Shown piece after piece: positions 30,992 to 39,027 of a stretch of 39,172 nucleotides of DNA. The translations under genes and the position numbers were made by a program. The notes under the pieces are model-generated. The model ran no database searches and was not told where the DNA came from. It worked only from the letters and a program-made list of their open reading frames with translations. Position 1 is the first letter of the stretch, and every line of letters starts with the position of its first letter. The DNA comes from a virus: positions 1 through 39,172 of IMG/VR virus record IMGVR_UViG_3300024980_000004; one strand, given 5' to 3'.

Positions 30992-31020
30992 AACTAAGGC
31001 GGTTAAGCAGTCGTCATACT
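30978..31020 (+). promoter_or_regulatory. Late promoter for the rightward operon (shared palindrome + 23 + CATACT)
   Basis: The same palindrome (TTAAAGCCCTTTAA, 30978-30991) is followed on the plus strand by 23 bases and CATACT (31015-31020). The first gene starts at 31051 behind GGAGG. One activator site thus serves two divergent promoters at equal spacing. Confidence 0.75.
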
Positions 31021-31050
31021 GTGCCGCATGGTTAACGTTAGGAGGGTGTG

Positions 31051-31278
31051 ATGATTTATATTTTGGTGTGTTTTGCAGTGTATTTAATGTGGGGCTGGCG
31101 ATGTGAGCGTGAGCGGGCGGAGTTGCTGCATACGCGGTTTAAAAAGGATCAAAAAACCATTAGTACTGTCAATTATTTGTGGGCTCGTGAGCAGGCACGC
31201 AATACCCGGCTGCATAACCGCCTGGCTGCAGTGCGTAAAGCTGTCAATGAACCTAGACATAAAGGAGATTGCCAATGA
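31051..31278 (+). CDS. Spanin-like small membrane protein (75 aa)
   Basis: An N-terminal membrane span (MIYILVCFAVYLMWGW) is followed by a charged helical region (RCERERAELLHTRFKKDQKT), the topology of an inner-membrane spanin (Rz-like) or a lysis-module accessory. A good ribosome site (GGAGG) precedes the ATG at 31051. It is the first gene of the rightward late operon, just before the holin gene. No outer-membrane spanin with a lipobox is seen inside or after it. Confidence 0.7.
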   Translation: MIYILVCFAVYLMWGWRCERERAELLHTRFKKDQKTISTVNYLWAREQARNTRLHNRLAAVRKAVNEPRHKGDCQ

Positions 31279-31676
31279 TAGGCATTGATGCAATTGCCAG
31301 CCTGGTATCTACCACGGTCGATAAAATTTGGCCAGACGCAAATATTGAGGCCCAAGCTAAAGCGGATACGCTAAAACAGGAGCTGACCAAGGAGCTGCAA
31401 TACACACTGGGTCAAATTGATATTAATAAGATCGAAGCCGCCTCAAGTTCTGTATTTGTTGCAGGTTGGCGCCCAGCGGTAGGCTGGGCGGGGGCGTTTG
31501 GTTACGGTTATGAGTTTGTTATTAGACCGATTTTAAACGGACTGATTGTTGCCAGCGGTTTCCCACCGGTTTTTCCAGGGATTGAAATCGACGCCCTGGG
31601 CAGTTTGTTGTTTGGGCTATTGGGATTAGGCACGTTGCGGACGGTCGAAAAAGTAAAAGGAGTGGCTAGAAAATGA
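31275..31676 (+). CDS. Holin, GTA_holin_3TM-like
   Basis: From the ATG at 31275 (with AAAGGAG in front and an overlap with the previous stop) the protein has 133 residues. It carries the hallmark SSVFVAGWRPAVGWAGAFGY segment and the following membrane helices (VIRPILNGLIVASGFPPVFP; LLFGLLGLGTLRTVEKVKG), typical of the GTA_holin_3TM/DUF3154 family. It would form the membrane lesion that releases the lysozyme encoded in the divergent operon. Confidence 0.88.
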   Translation: MIGIDAIASLVSTTVDKIWPDANIEAQAKADTLKQELTKELQYTLGQIDINKIEAASSSVFVAGWRPAVGWAGAFGYGYEFVIRPILNGLIVASGFPPVFPGIEIDALGSLLFGLLGLGTLRTVEKVKGVARK

Positions 31677-31849
31677 GGAAATCGTCCGCCATGCTAGCTG
31701 CTGCAATGCTATCAGTAACAACTATGTTGCCAACGCGATCAATAAAAATCCCCCGACGAATTGATATTGAAATTATCAACCCCTTTAAGCGATATGGTGT
31801 CAGCACTGGCAAGCGCCGCCGAAGCCGCGCAGAAGTACGGGGTTGGTAA
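31673..31849 (+). CDS. Small basic protein (58 aa)
   Basis: The gene starts on the holin stop (ATGA) and stops on the next gene's ATG (TAATG), so both junctions are coupled. The translation (MRKSSAMLAAAMLSVTTMLP, then an Ile-rich and Arg/Lys-rich part ending RRRSRAEVRGW) suggests a membrane-associated N-terminus and a strongly basic tail. It may be a lysis accessory. Function unknown. Confidence 0.75.
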   Translation: MRKSSAMLAAAMLSVTTMLPTRSIKIPRRIDIEIINPFKRYGVSTGKRRRSRAEVRGW

Positions 31850-32118
31850 TGAAAGGCTTAGAAGTATTGCTCAATCCGGACGAGCACATGAACCCGGAAG
31901 AGGCCGCCGACCATGCTGCACAGTTTATTAATGACCTGGCGTTATTGCCGCATCAACAACGTGCAGCTGCAGACAAAGACGCACCACCCTCAACGGGCAT
32001 CTGTAATGATTGCGGTAACGATATTGACCCTAGGCGCGTCGCGGCGTTACCGCATTGCACACGCTGCATATATTGCCAACAGGCCGAAGATAAAAAGGAT
32101 AAACGCTATGGATCATGA
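31849..32118 (+). CDS. TraR/DksA-type zinc-finger protein
   Basis: The ATG at 31849 gives 89 residues. The zinc finger is explicit: GICNDCGNDIDPRRVAALPH, then CTRCIYCQQ (four cysteines, C-x2-C ... C-x2-C). Such TraR-like proteins bind the RNA polymerase secondary channel and shift transcription. It lies between the holin and DUF2730 genes, as in many Mu-like phages. Confidence 0.92.
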   Translation: MKGLEVLLNPDEHMNPEEAADHAAQFINDLALLPHQQRAAADKDAPPSTGICNDCGNDIDPRRVAALPHCTRCIYCQQAEDKKDKRYGS

Positions 32119-32443
32119 GGCGGCAAAATTTTGGTTTGATGTGATCCAGACTGCGCTGATTGCAGTGATCGGCATCATGAACTGGCTAAACAATCGCCAG
32201 CGGGTAACCAATGCGACGATTGCCAAGCTGGAGAGCCATATCGATGAACGCCAGGATGACCACAACCAGCGGTTAACGCGGGTTGAACAGGATATGAAAC
32301 ACGCCCCAAAAACTCAGGATTTAGCCAAGATTTATGACCGATTAAACGGCATGGACGGTGGTTTTAATCAGCTAAAAGGCGAAATACATGGCATGGCGAC
32401 GACGCTAAACCTGATTCATCATTATCTACTCGATAAAAAATAG
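32108..32443 (+). CDS. DUF2730-family protein
   Basis: The 111-residue protein starts at the ATG at 32108, overlapping the zinc-finger gene by 11 bases. An N-terminal membrane span (FWFDVIQTALIAVIGIMNWL) is followed by a coiled coil (IAKLESHIDERQDDHNQRLT ... VEQDMKHAPKTQDLAKIYDR). This is the DUF2730 pattern conserved in the pre-terminase region of Mu-like phages. Its exact role is unknown; spanin-like functions have been suggested for proteins of this layout. Confidence 0.85.
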   Translation: MDHEAAKFWFDVIQTALIAVIGIMNWLNNRQRVTNATIAKLESHIDERQDDHNQRLTRVEQDMKHAPKTQDLAKIYDRLNGMDGGFNQLKGEIHGMATTLNLIHHYLLDKK

Positions 32444-32450
32444 GCTAACT

Positions 32451-32744
32451 ATGGACTATCAACAACATATTACTGAGCACCGCCGATTGGCGGTGTTAAA
32501 GCTTTTAAACGATGCTGCAGCCTATACGCTGCATGAGCAGGATATTAAAAAAATCCTCTCCGCACATGGTCAAGCCACAGGCACCGACATTTTGCGGGCG
32601 GATCTGCAATGGTTACATGAGCAAGGTTTGGTGCTGGCTAGTCAGCCCGGTGGCGTTTGGATTGCAACACTGACTGCTAGAGGCGGTGATGTGCAGCAAG
32701 GGCTATCGACTGTACCAGGCGTAGCGCGTCCGGAGCCGGTTTGA
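32451..32744 (+). CDS. VpaChn25_0724-family winged-helix protein
   Basis: The 97-residue protein has the family's typical pattern: HRRLAVLKLLNDAAAYTLHE, then ADLQWLHEQGLVLASQPGGV and WIATLTARGGDVQQGLSTVP with a Pro-rich end. It looks like a winged helix and always sits just before DUF3486 in Mu-like phages. The stop overlaps the DUF3486 start (TGATG). Confidence 0.88.
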   Translation: MDYQQHITEHRRLAVLKLLNDAAAYTLHEQDIKKILSAHGQATGTDILRADLQWLHEQGLVLASQPGGVWIATLTARGGDVQQGLSTVPGVARPEPV

Positions 32745-33301
32745 TGCCGCCACGCGCTGCCATTGCTGCCTTGCCGGATGAAGTTTTAAGCGGACTTAAT
32801 ACTCGCCTGGTTGATAACAGTTTTGGTGATTACGATGGCTTAGCCGCTTGGTTACAAGAGCAAGGCTATCAAATCAGCCGCTCGGCCGTGGGTCGTTATG
32901 GTGCCGATCTTAAGGGCAAGATGGAAAAGTCTATGGCGCGCGCCCGTGAGCGCATGGAGATTGCTAAAGCCCTGCGTGGTGCCAGCGATGATGAAAAAGC
33001 CGCGCTCATGGAAGCCAATGAAATGGTGGCTATGGACCAGATTATGGATATGTTTGAGGAAGTCAGCGGCCTAGAGATTGGCGAGCGTATGGCAGCTGTG
33101 CCTAAGCTGGTGCGGGCCATTGCCGATTTGAATCGATCAGCGATTGGTTCGGCGAAGTGGAAGAAGGAGTTTGAGGCGGAAGCCAAGCGGTTAGCGCGGG
33201 AAGAGGCTACTGAAAAAGCAGCGGCCGTTGCAAAACGTAGCGGATTAAGTGCTGATGCGATAGCCGCATTTAAGCGCGAAATGCTGGGCGTACCCGCATG
33301 A
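32744..33301 (+). CDS. Small terminase subunit (DUF3486, Mu gp27-like)
   Basis: The 185-residue protein starts at the ATG at 32744. It has the DUF3486 pattern: PDEVLSGLNTRLVDNSFGDY, then GLAAWLQEQGYQISRSAVGR, followed by a long helical middle and a basic helical tail (EAKRLAREEATEKAAAVAKR). It recognises phage DNA for packaging with the large subunit encoded immediately after it (ATGA overlap). Confidence 0.92.
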   Translation: MPPRAAIAALPDEVLSGLNTRLVDNSFGDYDGLAAWLQEQGYQISRSAVGRYGADLKGKMEKSMARARERMEIAKALRGASDDEKAALMEANEMVAMDQIMDMFEEVSGLEIGERMAAVPKLVRAIADLNRSAIGSAKWKKEFEAEAKRLAREEATEKAAAVAKRSGLSADAIAAFKREMLGVPA

Positions 33302-34842
33302 CGATCAATTTGCCCTCAATTCTCTATCCGTCTCAGCAACGCTGGATAGCTGACGATAGCCGATTTAAGGTGGCTGAAAAGGCCCGCCGTACTGGTATTA
33401 CCTTCGCGGAGGCGGCCGATAATGTACTGATTGCTGGTGCGGATAAATCCGCCGGTGGTCAAAACGTGTATTACATCGGCACCGACAAAGATATGACGGA
33501 AGAATATATCGATGCCTGTGCCAGTTGGGCCAAGATGTTTAACCGGGCGGCCTCAGCGATCGGCGAGGGATTGTGGGATGAGGATAAGGAAGACAGCCAC
33601 ATTAAGACCTATACCATCCGCTTTCCGGAATCCGGGTTCAAGATTACGGCGCTGGCGTCCAGACCGCGTAAATTAAGGGGTCGACAAGGCATTCTGGTTG
33701 GAGATGAGGCGGCATTCCAGGATGATTTGCGTGCATTAAAAAAAGCCGCGATGGCTTTTTTAATTTGGGGCGGCAAAGTGCGTTTTATATCTACGCATGA
33801 TGGCGAGGAAAATCAATTTAATCAGCTGATTGAGGAAATACGTGCAGGCAAACAGCGAGGCACGATCCATCGAATACCATTTAGACAGGCTGTTGCAGAA
33901 GGGCTATTTCAACGTATCTGCTTGCGCCTGGGCAAGGTCTGGACGCCAGACGCCGAACTGGAGTTTTTAGGAGACACATACGATTATTACGGCGACGATG
34001 CAGATGAGGAGCTCGATTTAGTGCCGTCGAAAGGTGGTGGAGTTTATTTAAACATGGGGCTGGTCTTGTCCCGGATGACCCACAAAACACCCATTGCGCG
34101 CGGCGCATGGGAACCTAAGTTTGCCTGGGAAAGTGAGGAAACTCGCTGGGAGACTGTAAAAATGTGGTGCGATGAAAATCTGTTGCCGCATTTGCAAAAC
34201 CTTGATCCCAAGCGGGCGCACGGTATGGGCGGCGACTATGGCCGGGTAGGCGATTTAACAGTTTATCCAATTCTGGAGGAAGGCACGGATTTGGTACGGC
34301 GGGTTAAATTGTGGATCGAGCTGTCGGTTTGCCCCTATCGCCAGCAAGAACAGATTTTTAATTACATTGCCGACCGCTTGCCGCGCTTTCGCGGTGCAGC
34401 GCTGGACGGGCGAGGCATTGGGTCAACGTTGGCGGAGTTTGCAAAGCAGAAATACGGCTCGAAAATCGAGCTGGTAATGGCCAGCCAAACTTTTTACCTG
34501 GAAAACATGCCGCCCTTTAAGGCCGACCTGGAAGACGGCACGTTGACTGATATCCCGAAGGACGATCAAGTGCGTGACGATTTGCTGGCAATCAGAAAAA
34601 CCAAGGGTGTACCGTCGGTACCGGAAGCTAAATCGCAGAAAAAAAGCGCCGACGGCAAAAAGCTACAGCGGCATGGCGATGGTGCTATCGCGCTGTTTTT
34701 AGCTAATTACGCCATGGCTAAACCACCACAAGAAATAGATTTTGCTGCGACTGGCACGCGTGTTTCCAATGCCGACAACCCCACCTATACCGATCGCGGC
34801 TTTGGTACTGTCGCTGGTGGCAATGATTTTTCAGGATATTAA
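33298..34842 (+). CDS. Large terminase subunit (Mu gp28-like)
   Basis: The 514-residue protein has an ATPase domain with a variant Walker A (EKARRTGITFAEA, residues 28-40) and Walker B GILVGDEAAF (131-140). A coupling motif follows (FISTHDGEEN). The RNase-H-like nuclease domain has D313 (HGMGGDYGRVGDLTV), D370 (AALDGRGIGS) and a late Asp (HGDGAIALFLANYA). It packages DNA by headful cutting from the integrated copies. Confidence 0.94.
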   Translation: MTINLPSILYPSQQRWIADDSRFKVAEKARRTGITFAEAADNVLIAGADKSAGGQNVYYIGTDKDMTEEYIDACASWAKMFNRAASAIGEGLWDEDKEDSHIKTYTIRFPESGFKITALASRPRKLRGRQGILVGDEAAFQDDLRALKKAAMAFLIWGGKVRFISTHDGEENQFNQLIEEIRAGKQRGTIHRIPFRQAVAEGLFQRICLRLGKVWTPDAELEFLGDTYDYYGDDADEELDLVPSKGGGVYLNMGLVLSRMTHKTPIARGAWEPKFAWESEETRWETVKMWCDENLLPHLQNLDPKRAHGMGGDYGRVGDLTVYPILEEGTDLVRRVKLWIELSVCPYRQQEQIFNYIADRLPRFRGAALDGRGIGSTLAEFAKQKYGSKIELVMASQTFYLENMPPFKADLEDGTLTDIPKDDQVRDDLLAIRKTKGVPSVPEAKSQKKSADGKKLQRHGDGAIALFLANYAMAKPPQEIDFAATGTRVSNADNPTYTDRGFGTVAGGNDFSGY

Positions 34843-34843
34843 T

Positions 34844-36409
34844 ATGGCCAACTACGTACAAACCCAGCACGGCGTTATCGTTCCCGAAGCAGTTTTTGCA
34901 GAACGCATGCCCGCCAAACCCGAAGGCCGTGAGATTGCCACAGCAAGTAGTGGCCGCGATATTACCCGCGGATATCTGCCAGATAATATGATTATGGCAG
35001 CGGGTGATACGGTGCTGGCCGCGCGCGGTGGCGATTACAGTATTTATGAGGACATCGCCCGTGACGACCAGGTAAAAACCTGCCGTCAGCAACGCGAACT
35101 CGCGTTAATTGCTAAAGAATGGGGTGTAGAACCTGGTGACAGCAGCCGCAAGGCCAAGAAAGCGGCTGAACGTCTGGAGGCGGTGCTAGACCGGCTGGCA
35201 TGGGATGATAAAACCCAGAAGATGCTCAGCGGCGTACTGTATGGCTTTGCGGTCGGCGAGGTGTTGTGGGCCACCGATGGCAGCGAAATCACTATTGACG
35301 ATATTAAAGTACGCAATCGCTCCCGCTTTGGCTTTTTGCCCTCCGGCGAATTACGCTTGCGTACGCTGGGTAATCAAATGGATGGCGAAGCACTGCCGCC
35401 GGGTAAGTTTTGGGCATTTAGTTGCGGGGCTGATCATGATGATGAGCCCTACGGACTGGGCCTAGGCCACTATTTATATTGGCCGACGTTTTTCAAGAAA
35501 AACGGCATTAAGTTTTGGCTGCAGTTTTTGGAAAAATTCGGCCAGCCGACCGCGGTGGGTAAGTATCCAGTGGGGGCTGATCCGCAAGGTTCAGAAAATA
35601 GAAAATTATTGCAGGCTCTAGCAGCTATTTCGTCCAGCACCGCAATAACGATGCCTGAGAGCATGCAGGTTGATTTTCTGGAGGCCGCTCGTTCCGGTAC
35701 CGCCGATTACACGGCACTTTATGACCGCATGAATGCATCGATTTCAAAGGTATATCTGGGGCATTCTGCCGGGGCAGATTCAACCCCGGGCAAGTTGGGT
35801 GGTGAAGATAATGCCGGTGAGGTGCGCGAGGATCTAATTAAGGCGGATGCTGATTTAGTATGTGGATCGTTTAACCGTGGGCCTGCGCGTTGGTTGACCT
35901 ATTACAACGATGGTCCCGATGTTGCGCCGCCCAGAGTCTGGCGTAAAACTGAGCCGCCGGAAGATTTAAAAGCCGCGGCGGATAAAGATAAAACGCTGTT
36001 TGATATGGGCTTTAAGCCAACACTTAAGTATGTGACTGATAAATATGGCGCGGGCTATGAAGAAAAACCTGCGCCGGTACCGGATACAACCCTAGGGGGT
36101 ATAGCCCCCGCCCAGAGCCAGCCTGCGCAGGTGGACAATCCTGCGCAGTTTGCTGAGCAATCCGATATCGACCCTACATCAACGGATTCGCAAACCGATT
36201 TATTAGCCGATGCCGCTGGGCCCGCAATTAAAAGCTGGGTGGATACCATCCGCGCCAAAGTTGAAGCTGCTGATAGCTTGGAAGCGCTGCGTGATGATCT
36301 ACTGGCTAGCTATGCAGAATTAGATAGAGAAAAGCTGACTAATGTGATGACGCTGGCGTTTGCGGCGGCTGATTTGTCGGGGCGGTTTGATGTTAATGAG
36401 GGCGGGTGA
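34844..36409 (+). CDS. Portal protein (DUF935, Mu gp29-like)
   Basis: The ATG at 34844 lies one base after the terminase stop and gives 521 residues; the open frame upstream of it is not used. DUF935 features include DDQVKTCRQQRELALIAKEW, KFWAFSCGADHDDEPYGLGL and KKNGIKFWLQFLEKFGQPTA, followed by GTADYTALYDRMNASISKVY. It forms the dodecameric channel at the capsid vertex. The C-terminal ~90 residues are Gln/Ala-rich and variable. Confidence 0.95.
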   Translation: MANYVQTQHGVIVPEAVFAERMPAKPEGREIATASSGRDITRGYLPDNMIMAAGDTVLAARGGDYSIYEDIARDDQVKTCRQQRELALIAKEWGVEPGDSSRKAKKAAERLEAVLDRLAWDDKTQKMLSGVLYGFAVGEVLWATDGSEITIDDIKVRNRSRFGFLPSGELRLRTLGNQMDGEALPPGKFWAFSCGADHDDEPYGLGLGHYLYWPTFFKKNGIKFWLQFLEKFGQPTAVGKYPVGADPQGSENRKLLQALAAISSSTAITMPESMQVDFLEAARSGTADYTALYDRMNASISKVYLGHSAGADSTPGKLGGEDNAGEVREDLIKADADLVCGSFNRGPARWLTYYNDGPDVAPPRVWRKTEPPEDLKAAADKDKTLFDMGFKPTLKYVTDKYGAGYEEKPAPVPDTTLGGIAPAQSQPAQVDNPAQFAEQSDIDPTSTDSQTDLLADAAGPAIKSWVDTIRAKVEAADSLEALRDDLLASYAELDREKLTNVMTLAFAAADLSGRFDVNEGG

Positions 36410-36897
36410 TGTCAGGGAAAATAGGTGCTTCAAATAAAAATAAAAGCATCGAATGGTATACGCCTAGATGGATATTCGATGAACTAGCTATAGATTTTGA
36501 CCTTGACCCATGTAGCCCATACGACATGCTCACGCCTGTACCTGCCAGACGTAAATTAACGTTATATGATGATGGATTGATGCATGAGTGGAGCGGTAAG
36601 GTATGGTTAAACCCACCATATTGCAAGCAAACTCCGATATGGATGAAAAAGATGGAAAATCATCATAATGGTATTGCGCTAGTTTTTTCACGGACTGATT
36701 CAAAATGGTTTCAATCGTGTCTGCAGTCGGCCTCAGCAACGCTGTTTTTAGCAGGTCGTATAAAATTTGTGCCAGGCACAGAAAATCAGCATAAAAAATC
36801 AACTGCGGGGGCTGGCTCTGCTTTTTTTGCATGGGGGGATGATTGTAAATCAGCTCTAAAAAACCTCGCACATCGTGGTTTTTTTATATGTCGTTAA
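36409..36897 (+). CDS. Phage DNA N6-adenine methyltransferase
   Basis: The 162-residue protein begins at the ATG at 36409 (TGATG with the portal stop). It has the phage Dam-like pattern: SIEWYTPRWIFDEL, FDLDPCS at residues 30-36 (cofactor binding), catalytic NPPY at 68-71 (VWLNPPYCKQ), and a C-terminal GAGSAFFAWGDDCKSALKNL. It methylates adenine in phage DNA, perhaps to evade restriction or to protect packaged DNA. It is inserted between the portal and gpF genes, which are adjacent in Mu. Confidence 0.92.
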   Translation: MSGKIGASNKNKSIEWYTPRWIFDELAIDFDLDPCSPYDMLTPVPARRKLTLYDDGLMHEWSGKVWLNPPYCKQTPIWMKKMENHHNGIALVFSRTDSKWFQSCLQSASATLFLAGRIKFVPGTENQHKKSTAGAGSAFFAWGDDCKSALKNLAHRGFFICR

Positions 36898-38321
36898 ATC
36901 TATCCCCTACCCAAGTCGCCTTCAACGCCCGTGGCGATGGTAAATTCAACAAGCCTTTTCAAGAACAGGTCGATTTTTTACGCAATAAAATAAACCTGCC
37001 CACTGAGCATTACGACGATATTTTAAAAAGCGCCCACGATCGCGCGTTTGTTGTCGCAGGTGCTACTAAGGCGGATTTGTTAGCTGATTTCCATACTGCT
37101 ATTAATAAAGCCGCCCAGGAAGGAAAAAGTATTCAGTGGTTTAAAAAGGAATTTGAAAGCATTGTGCAAAAGCACGGCTGGGAAGGCTGGACGGGCTCAG
37201 ATACTAAGTCGGGCCGCGATTGGCGGGCACGTATTATCTATAAAACCAATCTTTCTGCTAGTTATGCCGCCGGTCGCTATGCACAGTTAACGCACCCGGA
37301 TTTATTAAAGTCTCGTCCTTATTGGAAATACATCCACAACGATACCGTCGCGCACCCGCGCCCGCTGCATGTGGCATGGTCTGGGCTGGTATTGCGATAC
37401 GATGATCCATTTTGGCAAACGCATTTTCCGCCCAATGGTTGGGGTTGTCGGTGCCGGATTACAGCTGTTTCCGCCAAAGAATATGATGGCGCGCAAGCAC
37501 CCGATGAAGGTGTCTCTATATATAAGGATAGAGCGGGCAATAATCACGTTATCCCCAAGGGCATTGATTATGGCTGGGATTATGCGCCGGGGGCGAGTAT
37601 TAGCCAGCAAACAAGTCAGTGTATTGCGGATAAAATCAAGACGTTGCCACCTTTATTAGGGCAGGCGTTTAAAGCCGATATCGATAAGGTTATTAATACT
37701 AACAGTGTAAGCAATTCCTTAACCCTTCCAGGTGGTAAAACTGGGTCAGTATTTAAAGCCGTTTTAACTGAGATCGATAATTTACACAGTATTGATGGAT
37801 TACCAACAATACCTGCAAAATCTAGCCGAAGTGTTAGATACCAAGGTGTTTATCGGTTTTATCCATCAACTAATAAAGCGGCTGATATTCAACTATCATC
37901 ATCAAGTGTAAATCCAGAATTAACCGTGGCGCATGAAATAGGCCACTTTATTGATCATCAGTCTTTTAATGCAGCAGGTGTTTTTAGCAGTATTAATGAT
38001 GATTTGATGGCTGCTTTTAGACGGGCAGTCGATGAGAGCACGGCAACGGCCACCCTTAAAGAGTACGTAGCTACTGCCGCCGATAGCAATTCTCGTAAAA
38101 GAGCCAAATATTATTTATCGGCACACGAGCAATGGGCTAGAGCCTATGCACAGTGGGTTGCTGTCCGGAGCAATAACCAAGTCATGATTGATCAAGTAAA
38201 TAAAATTATTGGCAACACTAAAAGCCCGGCATATAGTGCATCGCAATGGCTGGAGGCTGACTTTGAGCCAATCGCAAAAGCAATTGACGAAATATTTAAC
38301 TCATTCGGATGGTTAAAATGA
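36888..38321 (+). CDS. gpF-like head morphogenesis protein fused to a zinc metallopeptidase-like domain
   Basis: The protein has 477 residues. Residues ~1-235 are the Mu gpF/SPP1 gp7-type minor head protein (VAGATKADLLADFHTAINKA; RPLHVAWSGLVLRYDDPFWQ; PPNGWGCRCRIT at 181-192). Residues ~280-477 carry a zincin motif HEIGHFIDH (349-357) and, about 60 residues later, HEQWARAYAQWV with E414 as a likely third zinc ligand. Typical gpF proteins lack this. The start overlaps the methyltransferase by 10 bases with no ribosome site. The fused domain may be a capsid-delivered protease acting in assembly or injected into the host. Confidence 0.88.
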   Translation: MSLNLSPTQVAFNARGDGKFNKPFQEQVDFLRNKINLPTEHYDDILKSAHDRAFVVAGATKADLLADFHTAINKAAQEGKSIQWFKKEFESIVQKHGWEGWTGSDTKSGRDWRARIIYKTNLSASYAAGRYAQLTHPDLLKSRPYWKYIHNDTVAHPRPLHVAWSGLVLRYDDPFWQTHFPPNGWGCRCRITAVSAKEYDGAQAPDEGVSIYKDRAGNNHVIPKGIDYGWDYAPGASISQQTSQCIADKIKTLPPLLGQAFKADIDKVINTNSVSNSLTLPGGKTGSVFKAVLTEIDNLHSIDGLPTIPAKSSRSVRYQGVYRFYPSTNKAADIQLSSSSVNPELTVAHEIGHFIDHQSFNAAGVFSSINDDLMAAFRRAVDESTATATLKEYVATAADSNSRKRAKYYLSAHEQWARAYAQWVAVRSNNQVMIDQVNKIIGNTKSPAYSASQWLEADFEPIAKAIDEIFNSFGWLK

Positions 38322-38476
38322 CGACTAGCATAGATAGTACGATTGCCGACATTATGCAAAAGTACCCTGAAGATGAATGGCTGGATAGATGCCACAAAGC
38401 GTTGCCAGACGTTGATGATGGTGTAATTTTTAGTGCGTTTGAAATTTTTAGCGAAGGCGACGTTCAAGAATTATGA
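38318..38476 (+). CDS. Small acidic protein between gpF and gpG (52 aa)
   Basis: The gene starts on the gpF stop (ATGA) and ends on the gpG start (ATGA), so it is tightly coupled. The translation (MTTSIDSTIADIMQKYPEDE, then WLDRCHKALPDVDDGVIFSA, ending EGDVQEL) is very acidic. An acidic partner right after a metallopeptidase-fused protein could be an inhibitor or immunity-like factor, but that is speculation. No family recognised. Confidence 0.8.
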   Translation: MTTSIDSTIADIMQKYPEDEWLDRCHKALPDVDDGVIFSAFEIFSEGDVQEL

Positions 38477-39027
38477 TTACAGTCGAATTAGACGATACCA
38501 AAATCAAAAAAGCCTTGCAGGATTTGCAAAGCGCTACTGGTGACTTATCACCCGCTTTTCGTGAGATTGGCGAGCAACTAGTAGAGTCTACTAAGCAACG
38601 GTTTTCATCTGGTACCGGTCCAGATGGTAAGAAGTGGGCACCCAATAGCCAAGCAACGTATGAAGCCCATTTAAACCGTAAGAGCGGAATATTTAACGAA
38701 GGTGGCAAGCGAACTGGCACGAAGAAAGGTTACATTTTAAAAGACGGGCGTGCTGGAGCTCGTTCCGCAAACGTAGTCTCTGGCAAGCGGCCCTTAATTG
38801 ATGAGGGCACGCTTATGCAGCAAATTAATTATGCTCTGCTTGGCAATAATGGATTGGAAGTTGGCAGCTCAATGGATTACGCCGCTATGCAACAATTTGG
38901 AGGTACTAAAGCCGAATTCTCACATCTTTGGGGTGACATTCCTGCTAGGCCATTTTTAGGCATATCAAGTGATGATGAATCTTCTATTTTAAGCACCATA
39001 GAAGATCATATTTTAAAAGCAATCTAG
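38473..39027 (+). CDS. Virion morphogenesis protein (Mu gpG-like)
   Basis: The 184-residue protein matches the Mu G family: SPAFREIGEQLVESTKQRFS, then GTGPDGKKWAPNSQATYEAH, RPLIDEGTLMQQINYALLGN, VGSSMDYAAMQQFGG, and the C-terminal DIPARPFLGISSDDE. It is involved in tail or head-tail assembly. It is the last gene of the rightward operon and lies 123 bases from the right terminus. Confidence 0.93.
   Translation: MITVELDDTKIKKALQDLQSATGDLSPAFREIGEQLVESTKQRFSSGTGPDGKKWAPNSQATYEAHLNRKSGIFNEGGKRTGTKKGYILKDGRAGARSANVVSGKRPLIDEGTLMQQINYALLGNNGLEVGSSMDYAAMQQFGGTKAEFSHLWGDIPARPFLGISSDDESSILSTIEDHILKAI

Noticed and set aside
31913-32107. N-terminal extension of the DUF2730 protein
   Set aside because: It overlaps the zinc-finger gene in another frame; the ATG at 32108 gives the family's usual length and membrane start.
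32501-32514. TTAAAGCTTTTAA-like sequence as a further late promoter
   Set aside because: It is inside a gene, has an odd-length centre, and lacks an ACT-type -10 at 23 bases.
34742-34843. Longer N-terminus for the portal
   Set aside because: It lies inside the terminase gene in another frame; the ATG at 34844 fits the terminase stop and family start.
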